From DASQPR01 sp035713725 (GTDB taxonomy: Bacteria; Actinomycetota; Actinomycetes; Mycobacteriales; Micromonosporaceae), in contig DASTMZ010000077.1 in assembly GCA_035713725.1 (NCBI GenBank), forward strand, positions 1 through 57,351: DNA of 57,351 nt, read 5' to 3'. Below are positions 49,718 through 56,724 of this stretch, one piece after another (the first letter of the stretch is position 1; each line of letters opens with the position of its first letter). A program made the position numbers and the translations under genes. The notes under the pieces are model-generated. The model was not told where the DNA came from. It saw only the letters and a program-made list of their open reading frames with translations, and made no database searches.

Positions 49718-49723
49718 GATCCG

Positions 49724-50734
49724 GTGGCCCGCTACGCGATGTTGATCGCGCCGTCAACGAACCGGGTGTACGCGGACGCGGCGCCGCGGCTGGCGGCGGC
49801 CGAACTCGCGGTGTTCGCCGCCACGGTGCTCCGGGCCAAGGTCGCGGGCGCCGAGCCGACCCGCATCGGTGGCGTTGCCTACCTCGCGTTCGACACCGAC
49901 GCGACGTTGGACGAACGTGACATCGCCTACCTGTCGAACCTGTCGTCGGCGTACGCACTCTTCGAACACCTCGACGGCGATCTGCTGCGACCGGTCCGGC
50001 TCGATCCGCTGGCCCACTTCGACGACGATCTGCTCACCATCCAGAAGTACGCCGGCAAGACCAACGAGCAGTTCACCAAGTTGCTGCTCAACGTCGCGTT
50101 GCTGGCGTCGACGTACGCCGACCGCATGCTCGACCGTCGGCTCACCGTGCTGGATCCGTTGTGCGGCCGGGGTACGACGCTGGACCAAGCACTCATGTAC
50201 GGCTACCACGCGATCGGCATCGACACCGACGGCAAGGACTTCGACGCGTACGCGGCGTTCATCCGTACCTGGCTGAAGCGCAAGCGCATCAAGCACCGCG
50301 CGGAGATCACGCCGGTACGCAAGGATCGCCGTACGCTCGCGCGGCGGCTCGCCGTCACGATCGCGGGCGAGCAGTCGCTGACCATGTTCCACGCCGACGC
50401 CGTCGAAGCGCGCGAGTTCCTGAAGGGCGGCGTCGCGGACGTCATCGTCGCGGATCTGCCCTACGGCGTCGCGCACGGCAGCCGTACCCACCATGGTCTG
50501 TCCCGCAGCCCGGTGCAGTTGCTCGCCGCCGCGATTCCGGTGTGGACACAGCTCATCCAGCCGGGCGGGACGATGAGCATTTCGCTGAACACTCACGTGA
50601 TCGGGCGCGAGGCGGCCGCCGAGATCCTGGAGCAGCACGGCCTTCGGGTGATGCGCGGTGCTGGGTACGACGATTTCGCGCACTGGGTCGACCAGTCCAT
50701 CAACCGCGACGTGCTCGTCGCTCGGAAGCATTAG
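49724..50734 (+). CDS. SAM-dependent RNA methyltransferase-like protein (TRM11/RlmL-type fold)
   Basis: A 336-aa protein. The N-terminal ~120 residues form a substrate-binding half. The Rossmann methyltransferase has motif I LDPLCGRGTTLDQAL, acidic GIDTDGKDF, and motif IV VADLPYGVAHG, a DPPY-like N-methyltransferase motif as in tRNA guanosine-N2 methyltransferases. RNA (rRNA/tRNA) is the likely target, consistent with its translation-gene neighbours, but the modified base is unknown. The start is GTG 49724, leaderless candidate. Confidence 0.82.
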   Translation: MARYAMLIAPSTNRVYADAAPRLAAAELAVFAATVLRAKVAGAEPTRIGGVAYLAFDTDATLDERDIAYLSNLSSAYALFEHLDGDLLRPVRLDPLAHFDDDLLTIQKYAGKTNEQFTKLLLNVALLASTYADRMLDRRLTVLDPLCGRGTTLDQALMYGYHAIGIDTDGKDFDAYAAFIRTWLKRKRIKHRAEITPVRKDRRTLARRLAVTIAGEQSLTMFHADAVEAREFLKGGVADVIVADLPYGVAHGSRTHHGLSRSPVQLLAAAIPVWTQLIQPGGTMSISLNTHVIGREAAAEILEQHGLRVMRGAGYDDFAHWVDQSINRDVLVARKH

Positions 50735-50824
50735 CGCCCTCACAGCGCCCTGAGAAGTGCGTGTGCATTGGCGTTGTTTGGGTCATTTACCGACGCGGGC
50801 GCCGAGCGTACCCTCGATGCTGAC

Positions 50825-51304
50825 ATGGCCGAGTATTGGTGGTCGATCGAGGTTCTCGACGCCGAGTTGCCGGCGAGCCGGTGGCGCGACGCCTATGCGG
50901 CTGCGCTCATCGAGGCGGCAATCTCGCACGGCGCGAAGGACTGGAACTGGAACCATTTCGACTGGGGCGTGATCTTCGAGGTCGCGTTCGAGGACTGGGA
51001 CGCCTGGACGACGTACCGTCACCTGCCGGCCGTAATCGCGGCGTTGGATGCGACGCCGGATCCGATCAACGGCCTGTTGATTTATCCGGGCCGGGGTGGC
51101 AGCGCGGGTGACCGCTCGCCGCGCAAGCCGCGGCCGCAAGCCGGTGCCGGCGCAGCACCGTTGCCGGAGAGCCCTCCTCCGCGCAGCAGCCGCTACCTCG
51201 AGGACGTCATCGAACGCTGGTTGGACGAACCGCCGGCTACACCGCCGGGCCATCCGGAATACGTCGAGCCGATCGGCCCGTGGCGTCGGCACCGCGCCGC
51301 CTGA
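50825..51304 (+). CDS. Hypothetical protein between the methyltransferase and ylxP genes
   Basis: A 159-aa protein, not recognised. Residues 1-95 look folded and aromatic-rich (EYWWSIEVLDAELPASRWRD, GAKDWNWNHFDWGVIFEVAF, WTTYRHLPAVIAALDA). The rest is Pro/Arg/Ala-rich with a short helix (RYLEDVIERWLDEPP). No signal or transmembrane segment. ATG 50825 is chosen because the open frame upstream (from 50768) lacks coding character; the ribosome-binding site is weak. GC and codon bias match neighbours, supporting a real gene. Confidence 0.7.
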   Translation: MAEYWWSIEVLDAELPASRWRDAYAAALIEAAISHGAKDWNWNHFDWGVIFEVAFEDWDAWTTYRHLPAVIAALDATPDPINGLLIYPGRGGSAGDRSPRKPRPQAGAGAAPLPESPPPRSSRYLEDVIERWLDEPPATPPGHPEYVEPIGPWRRHRAA

Positions 51305-51325
51305 CAGCCACCTCCTTCCTGGCGG

Positions 51326-51331
51326 TACGCT
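51326..51331 (+). promoter_or_regulatory. Candidate -10 for leaderless ylxP mRNA
   Basis: TACGCT ends 8 nt before the GTG at 51340; no Shine-Dalgarno. Confidence 0.3.
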
Positions 51332-51339
51332 CACGCGTT

Positions 51340-51633
51340 GTGTTCACCGCGACCGCCGTGTTTGACCTGCTGTTGCCGGACGATTCGCGGTCGTTGAAGA
51401 TCAAGCGCTCGTACGTGCGGCCGATCGTTGCCGCGTTGCGCAAGTTCGAGGTCGCGGTCGCCGAGGTCGGCGCGCTCGAGTTGCACGGTCGCACCGAGAT
51501 CGGTGTCGCCGCGGTCGCCGACAGCGCGGAGCACGCGCGCGAGGTGGTGGCGTCCTGCGAGCATCTGATCGCCGGACGACCGGAGGTGGACATCCTGTCC
51601 GTGCGGCATCGGCTCTACGGCGCGGACGACTGA
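51340..51633 (+). CDS. ylxP: DUF503 family protein YlxP
   Basis: A 97-aa protein of the DUF503/YlxP family, usually encoded between infB and rbfA and linked to ribosome assembly. Motifs: AVFDLLLPDDSRSLKIKRSY, FEVAVAEVGALELHGRTEIG, RPEVDILSVRHRL. GTG 51340 fits the family start and avoids overlap with the preceding gene. A longer in-frame start at 51280 would overlap it. Confidence 0.92.
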   Translation: MFTATAVFDLLLPDDSRSLKIKRSYVRPIVAALRKFEVAVAEVGALELHGRTEIGVAAVADSAEHAREVVASCEHLIAGRPEVDILSVRHRLYGADD

Positions 51634-51862
51634 CCGCGCACGATTGAGATCTCGGTGTCCCGTTGCTGGGACACGTGTTCGATGACGTCACGCGGCCGAC
51701 TGTTCCGGTGGCGCGGACCAGGGGTGCATGCGCGAGCCAGGTAGAGTCACGAAGGGTCCCCACCGAGTCACGACGGCCCGTCGTCGCGGCGCAGCGACGA
51801 GCCCGACCGGCACGCGACATGTCTCGCGGCGAGCCTCGCGACGAACACTGCGGAGGTGCGTC

Positions 51863-52360
51863 ATGACGGATCCGGCGAGGGTTCGCAAGCATTCTGAACG
51901 GGTTCGGGAGCTCGTTGCTTCCGCGGTTCGTACCCAGGTGAAGGACCCGCGACTCGGGATGATCACGATCACCGATGCGCGGATGACCGGCGATCTGCGC
52001 GAGGCGACGGTGTTCTACACCGTGCTCGGCGACGCGAGTGCGAAGGCTGACACGGCGACCGCGCTGGACAGCGCGAAGGGCTTGCTGCGCAGCACCGTCG
52101 GGCGTGCACTTGGCCTGCGCCACGCGCCGTCGCTCGCGTTCGTCCTCGACGAGGTCCCCGACCACGCGAAGCAGATCGACGAGCTGCTTGCCGTTGCACA
52201 GCACGCGGATGCCGAGGTGCAGCGGCGGGCCGCCGGTGCGCAGTTCGCTGGCGATCCCCAGCCGTACAAGGTGGAGCGCACCGACCTCGAGGATGCCGCA
52301 GACATCGATGCAGACATAGATGCGGACATCGATGACATCGACCCGGGCGACGACGACTAG
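51863..52360 (+). CDS. rbfA: 30S ribosome-binding factor RbfA
   Basis: Cold-shock and 16S rRNA 5'-end maturation factor. The 165-aa protein has the KH-like core (RVRELVASAVRTQVKDPRLG, ITDARMTGDLREATVFYTVL, SLAFVLDEVPDHAKQIDEL). After about residue 130 comes an acidic tail ending in repeated DIDAD units, encoded by a 12-bp DNA repeat (52301-52342). ATG 51863 has GGAGG at 51852-51856, 6 nt upstream. Confidence 0.96.
   Translation: MTDPARVRKHSERVRELVASAVRTQVKDPRLGMITITDARMTGDLREATVFYTVLGDASAKADTATALDSAKGLLRSTVGRALGLRHAPSLAFVLDEVPDHAKQIDELLAVAQHADAEVQRRAAGAQFAGDPQPYKVERTDLEDAADIDADIDADIDDIDPGDDD
52301..52342 (+). repeat. 12-bp in-frame repeat at the rbfA 3' end
   Basis: Three units of GACAT(C/A)GATG(CA/CG/AC) plus a half copy encode the Asp/Ile-rich tail of RbfA. 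Confidence 0.85.
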
Positions 52361-52522
52361 CCGAAGGTGGGTTGGGCCCGCACGCCCCTGAGCTCGGTTG
52401 ACCGAACTCGGCGGATCGGCTGCGGCCGAATGCTGGGCGCCGGCTGAGTCGGCCAGGTCCGCCTCAGGGGAGTAGCCGCGACGGATCTTCCGGTCCTGCG
52501 TCCGGTTGGCGACAATCGAGGC

Positions 52523-52969
52523 ATGGAGCCGCGGCCGGACTATGCCTTCGAGCTGGAGGCCGTTGAACTCGAGGCGATCGAGGGCATCGAGCGCGAGACA
52601 TCGTGGGCGCGCCCGCTCGTTCTCGTGCCGGCATTTGCCACGCTCGCGTTGATCGGCGGGTTGTTTCCGTCGTTCTCGGTTGCGGCGAACCTCTATGTCC
52701 TCGTGGTCGGCGCGGCGCTGATGTGGCTCGGGCTCGCGAATCGGACCGCGAAGCGGGCATCCCCGTGGCGCCTCGGCCGTGCCGCGCGATGGTGGCTGCT
52801 GCCGGCCGGCATCTTCGTGGCGATCGAGCTGACCAACTTCCTTTACGGCTCGACGTATGCCCATCCGACGTTCTCGGTGCTCGTCGCCGAGCCACTCGCG
52901 CACTATCCGGTGCGGAGCCTCGCGTATTTCGTGTGGCTCGGCGGCTTCTGGGGCCTGGTGCGGCGATGA
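52523..52969 (+). CDS. Predicted four-helix membrane protein
   Basis: A 148-aa protein. The acidic N-terminus (YAFELEAVELEAIEGIERE) precedes about four transmembrane segments (LVLVPAFATLALIGGLF, LYVLVVGAALMWLGLA, WLLPAGIFVAIELTNFL, SLAYFVWLGGFWGLV). Not recognised beyond topology. The ATG has no strong ribosome-binding site. Its stop overlaps the next small gene (ATGA), so the two are coupled and probably work together. They lie between rbfA and the MATE gene, where many actinobacteria have nrnA. Confidence 0.75.
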   Translation: MEPRPDYAFELEAVELEAIEGIERETSWARPLVLVPAFATLALIGGLFPSFSVAANLYVLVVGAALMWLGLANRTAKRASPWRLGRAARWWLLPAGIFVAIELTNFLYGSTYAHPTFSVLVAEPLAHYPVRSLAYFVWLGGFWGLVRR

Positions 52970-53184
52970 GCGTCACCCGCATCGTCGCGATCGGCGCCTT
53001 CGCCATGATCACCGTGTTTGGTTCGGCGATCGAGATCGTCGCGCGACGGCCAGGTTCGAAGGTGCCGACGCTGGCGGACATCGCCGGCTTCGTGATGCGC
53101 TATCAGGCCGGCCGCATTCCGGTCGGGCGCATCGCCGTCTGCGGCTTCTGGTGGTGGCTCGGCTGGCACTTCTTCGCGCGCTGA
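52966..53184 (+). CDS. Small membrane protein, DUF6186-like
   Basis: A 72-aa protein: an N-terminal transmembrane helix (IVAIGAFAMITVFGSAIEIV), a basic loop with a short helix (LADIAGFVMRYQAGRIPV), and a second helix ending WWWLGWHFFAR. Length and the C-terminal WLGWHFF pattern resemble the actinobacterial DUF6186 family; function unknown. Starts in the stop codon of the preceding gene (ATGA). Confidence 0.78.
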   Translation: MSVTRIVAIGAFAMITVFGSAIEIVARRPGSKVPTLADIAGFVMRYQAGRIPVGRIAVCGFWWWLGWHFFAR

Positions 53185-53418
53185 GCGGCTGACGCGCCGG
53201 CCGCCGTTGCGCATCGTGGAACCGATCGCCACGCTGTGTCCACCATGCGGGAAACCGTCGCAAGATGTGGTACCTGAACGATAGTTTGATGGGGTGATAC
53301 CGGGGCCTAACCAGGCTCGGTAGCCCACGACCACCCAATTCCGGCGATCCCGGACGGCGGTCGCGACGGCATTTCGAGCAACACGTCGCAGACGCACGCC
53401 TGTTCAGGAGATCTTGCC

Positions 53419-53517
53419 ATGCCTACGAATCGCAAGCGTAAGCACACGCCCACGATGCCCGCGCCGGCCGAAGAGGCCCGCCGCGCGCTGCAGGTGTCGA
53501 TGGACACCCGGCAGTAG
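53419..53517 (+). CDS. 32-aa basic small ORF
   Basis: ATG 53419 is preceded by AGGAG (53406-53410) at 8-nt spacing and opens a 32-codon frame with a Lys/Arg-rich start (PTNRKRKHTP) and an amphipathic end (EEARRALQVSMDTRQ). The codon bias is ordinary for the window. The 234-nt gap before it has no other gene, and its stop falls in a tandem repeat. Not recognised. A small nucleic-acid- or ribosome-binding peptide is possible; so is chance. Confidence 0.5.
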   Translation: MPTNRKRKHTPTMPAPAEEARRALQVSMDTRQ

Positions 53518-53570
53518 CCGGACCCCGCAGTAACGAGACACCCGCAGTAACGACACCCGGCAATAGCGCC
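53503..53570. repeat. 15-18-bp repeat x 4 after the small ORF
   Basis: Units of the type GACACCCGGCAGTAGCC start at 53503, 53521, 53537 and 53552, with periods of 18, 16 and 15 bp. The first contains the stop of the 32-aa ORF. The rest of the gap to the MATE gene (to 53753) holds no recognised element. Confidence 0.85.
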
Positions 53571-53753
53571 GGCGAGCGCACGTAAGTCATCACGCGGCGG
53601 CGACTTCCCGACAACCTCCCCGATCGCCGCCATCGACGGCACGAAACGTCGAAGCCTGGGCGCCCGTCCCGGCCGGTCCCGCGGCCGACGGGCGTCCAGT
53701 CTGTGCGGTCGGCCAAATAGGCACCGCCAACCCGTCTGGCAGGATCTGACCTC

Positions 53754-55127
53754 GTGAGTGAACCGGCCGGCGGCGGCATCGTCGAAGACACGCTCGCCGT
53801 TGCGCCGGCGGAGTCGCCCGACGAGATCCGAACCGACGCGGGTCGCATTGCCGCCCTCGCGCTGCCCGCGCTCGTCGTGTTGGCCGCCGAGCCGCTCTAC
53901 GTGCTCGTCGACACGGCGGTCGTCGGGCATCTGGGCGGTACGGCACTCGCGAGCCTCGCGGTCGGCGGCACCGTCATCTCGTTCTGTGCATTCCTCGGGT
54001 CAGTCCTCGCCTACGGGACGACCGGGCGCGCCGCACGGCGGTACGGCGCCGGAGACCGCGCCGCCGCGGTCTCGGAGGGCGTCCAGGCGTCGTGGCTGGC
54101 GTTTGCCGCGGGCATGGTGATTCTCGTCGGCGCCCAGTTTGCGGCCGGCCCGGTGGTGCGTACCCTCGGCGGGTCGAACCCCGACGTGACGCACGGCGCG
54201 ATCGTCTGGCTGCGCATCGCGGCGCTGGGCGCGCCCGGACTGCTGCTGGCCACCGCCGGCAACGGCTGGATGCGCGGCGTGCAGGACACTCGGCGGCCGC
54301 TCTACTACGTGCTCGGCGCAAACCTGTTCTCCGCGGCGCTCTCGCCGGTGCTCGTCTACGGCGCGGGGCTCGGCCTAGCTGGTTCCGCCGTTGCGAACGT
54401 GGCGGCGCAGACCACAGTCGGCGTGTTGTTCGTGACCGCGTTGTTGCGGGAGCGCGTGCCGCTCATGCCGCACGCCGGGCTGCTGCGCGCGCAACTCAGC
54501 GGCGGCCGCGATCTGCTCATCCGAGGCAGCGCGTTCCAGGTCTGTTTCGTGTCAATGACGGCTGTCGCGTCGCGCTTCGGGGCGGCTTCGCTCGGCGCAC
54601 ATCAGATCGCGTGGGAGCTATGGCTGTTCTGCTCGTTGTTGCTGGACGCGATCGCGATCGCCGCGCAGGCGTTGGTCGGTGCCGTGCTCGGTGCGTCCCA
54701 AGCTGATCAGGCGCGGGCGTTGGCCCGCCGATTCGTCCGCGTCGGCCTGGTCTGCGGGTTGGGGCTCGGGGCGCTGATCGCGGCCGGCGAGCCCTTCGTG
54801 CCGCACCTGTTCTCCGGCGATCCGCACGTGATCGCGCAGGCGCATGTGGTGTGGCCGTGGTTCGCCGCGATGCAGCCGATGGCCGCGATCGTGTTCGCGC
54901 TCGACGGTGTGCTGATCGGCGCCGGCGATCTCGCGTTCCTGCGCAACGTCACGTTGGTGGCCGGCTTCGGCGCGTTCCTGCCGGCGATCTGGCTCGCACT
55001 CGCCTTGCACTGGGGGCTCACCGGCATCTGGTTCGGCCTGACCCTCTTCGTCGTCGTCCGACTCGTCGGCAACGGCGCGCGCGTGCACCGCGGGCGGTGG
55101 GCCGTGACTGGGGCGGTGCGGACCTGA
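53754..55127 (+). CDS. MATE-family efflux transporter (DinF-like)
   Basis: A 457-aa membrane protein with 12 helices: LALPALVVLAAEPLYVLVDT, VGHLGGTALASLAVGG, RRYGAGDRAAAVSEGVQASW and a repeated second half with AHQIAWELWLFCSLLLDAIA. The MATE/DinF group exports cationic drugs or metabolites by Na+/H+ antiport. From memory the homologue Rv2836c also lies after rbfA. The start is GTG 53754 with no clear ribosome-binding site. truB follows after 13 nt. Confidence 0.93.
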   Translation: MSEPAGGGIVEDTLAVAPAESPDEIRTDAGRIAALALPALVVLAAEPLYVLVDTAVVGHLGGTALASLAVGGTVISFCAFLGSVLAYGTTGRAARRYGAGDRAAAVSEGVQASWLAFAAGMVILVGAQFAAGPVVRTLGGSNPDVTHGAIVWLRIAALGAPGLLLATAGNGWMRGVQDTRRPLYYVLGANLFSAALSPVLVYGAGLGLAGSAVANVAAQTTVGVLFVTALLRERVPLMPHAGLLRAQLSGGRDLLIRGSAFQVCFVSMTAVASRFGAASLGAHQIAWELWLFCSLLLDAIAIAAQALVGAVLGASQADQARALARRFVRVGLVCGLGLGALIAAGEPFVPHLFSGDPHVIAQAHVVWPWFAAMQPMAAIVFALDGVLIGAGDLAFLRNVTLVAGFGAFLPAIWLALALHWGLTGIWFGLTLFVVVRLVGNGARVHRGRWAVTGAVRT

Positions 55128-55140
55128 CAGGCTGGCGTGC

Positions 55141-56055
55141 ATGACCGTCGAGCAGGATTCCGGACCGGTCGGGCTCGTCATCGTGGACAAGCCCGCCGGC
55201 ATGACGTCGCACGACGTGGTGTCCCGGATTCGGCGCCTCGCCCGGACCCGCCGGGTCGGGCACGGCGGCACGCTCGACCCGATGGCGACCGGACTACTCG
55301 TGATCGGCGTCGGTCGTGCGACGCGTCTGCTGACCTATGTGATCGGCGCGGACAAGCGGTATCTCGCCACGATCCGGCTCGGCGAGTCGACCATCACTGA
55401 CGATGCCGAGGGCGACGTCGTCGCGCGCGCGTCGGCGGCCGCCGTCATGGACGCCGAGATCCGGGCCGGCCTTGCCGCACAGACCGGCCCGATCGACCAG
55501 GTGCCGTCCGCGGTGAGCGCTATCAAGATCAAGGGCCAGCGGGCGTACGCAAAGGTGCGCGCCGGCGAATCCGTGGAGCTGGCGGCACGTACCGTGACGA
55601 TCTCTGCGATCGACGTACTGGAGATCCGACGGTCGGGCGAGTCTGCCGTTGTCGATGTGGACGTGGACGTGGCGTGTTCGACCGGTACGTACGTGCGCGC
55701 GATCGCCCGTGATCTCGGCGCCGCACTCGGGGTCGGCGGTCACCTGAGGGCGTTACGCAGGACGGCGGTCGGCGGCTTCACGCTGGCCGAAGCGAGCACG
55801 CTCGAGGAGTTGACCGCGCGGGTCGAGTCCGGCGGTACGCCTATCGGGCTGACGCTGGACGAGGCAGCGACACGGTTCTTCGTACGTCGGGATGCCAGTC
55901 CGGACGAAGCGGCCACACTGTCGCATGGTGTGCCGCTGTCGACGGTAGGGATCGACGGGCCGTACGCGGTGTTCGCGCCCAGCGGATCCGTGATCGCGGT
56001 GGTCGCCGAGCGGGACGGCAAGGCACGTGCCGAGGTGGTTTTCGCGCCGGCCTAA
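55141..56055 (+). CDS. truB: tRNA pseudouridine(55) synthase
   Basis: Forms pseudouridine-55 in the T-loop of tRNAs. The 304-aa protein has GLVIVDKPAGMTSHDVVSRI, catalytic Asp46 in GHGGTLDPMATG, YLATIRLGESTITDDAEG, QVPSAVSAIKIKGQRAY and CSTGTYVRAIARDLG. The C-terminal PUA-like part is short. ATG 55141 has no clear ribosome-binding site. In most actinobacteria ribF-rpsO-pnp follow; here a convergent two-component system follows instead. Confidence 0.96.
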   Translation: MTVEQDSGPVGLVIVDKPAGMTSHDVVSRIRRLARTRRVGHGGTLDPMATGLLVIGVGRATRLLTYVIGADKRYLATIRLGESTITDDAEGDVVARASAAAVMDAEIRAGLAAQTGPIDQVPSAVSAIKIKGQRAYAKVRAGESVELAARTVTISAIDVLEIRRSGESAVVDVDVDVACSTGTYVRAIARDLGAALGVGGHLRALRRTAVGGFTLAEASTLEELTARVESGGTPIGLTLDEAATRFFVRRDASPDEAATLSHGVPLSTVGIDGPYAVFAPSGSVIAVVAERDGKARAEVVFAPA

Positions 56056-56079
56056 CGGTTGGTGTGTGTCTAGGCAGCG

Positions 56080-56724
56080 CTACGCGCTCTGCAGATACTT
56101 GAGTACCGCCAGCACGCGCCGGTGATCGACGTCGGTCGGCGGAAGATCGAGCTTCGCGAAGATGTTCGTTACGTATTTCTCGACTGCGCTAGGGCTCACG
56201 CCAAGCGCCTCGACAATGCCGTGGTTCGACCGTCCTTCGGCCATGAGCCGCAGCACCTCGGATTCTCGCGGCGTCAGCCGGTCCATCGGATCCTTGCGAT
56301 GCCGCACCATCAGCTGTGCGACGACCTCCGGGTCGAGCGCCGTCCCGCCGGCCGCCACTCGGCGCAGCGCATCCAGAAAGTCGGTCACGTGCGCGACGCG
56401 GTCCTTCAACAAGTACCCGACCGAACTCGTGGCGGCCGACAGGAGGTCGGTGGCGTAGCGCTCCTCGACGTATTGCGAGAGCACCATCAAGGCGACGCTC
56501 GAGTGCTGACGGCGGATTACCAGCGCGGCGCGGATGCCCTCGTCGGTGTGCGTCGGCGGCATGCGTACGTCGATCAGAGCAAGGTCCGGCATGTGTGCAG
56601 TGACCGATCGGAGGAGCGCTTCCGCGTCGGGTACCGCGTCGACGACCTCGAACCCGCCCTCGGTGAGCAGCTTGGTCAGCCCGGCACGCAGGAGCACGGA
56701 GTCTTCCGCGATCACGACTCGCAT
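56080..56724 (-). CDS. NarL/LuxR-family response regulator
   Basis: A 214-aa protein. The receiver domain has phospho-acceptor Asp52 (LALIDVRMPP), acidic EDS at 7-9 and conserved Lys in GYLLKDRV. A C-terminal LuxR-type HTH follows (LTPRESEVLRLMAEGRSNHG, VEKYVTNIFAKLDL). Activated by the histidine kinase encoded just upstream, whose stop overlaps its start by 13 nt. Targets unknown. It converges with truB, 24 nt apart. Confidence 0.94.
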   Translation of the reverse strand: MRVVIAEDSVLLRAGLTKLLTEGGFEVVDAVPDAEALLRSVTAHMPDLALIDVRMPPTHTDEGIRAALVIRRQHSSVALMVLSQYVEERYATDLLSAATSSVGYLLKDRVAHVTDFLDALRRVAAGGTALDPEVVAQLMVRHRKDPMDRLTPRESEVLRLMAEGRSNHGIVEALGVSPSAVEKYVTNIFAKLDLPPTDVDHRRVLAVLKYLQSA

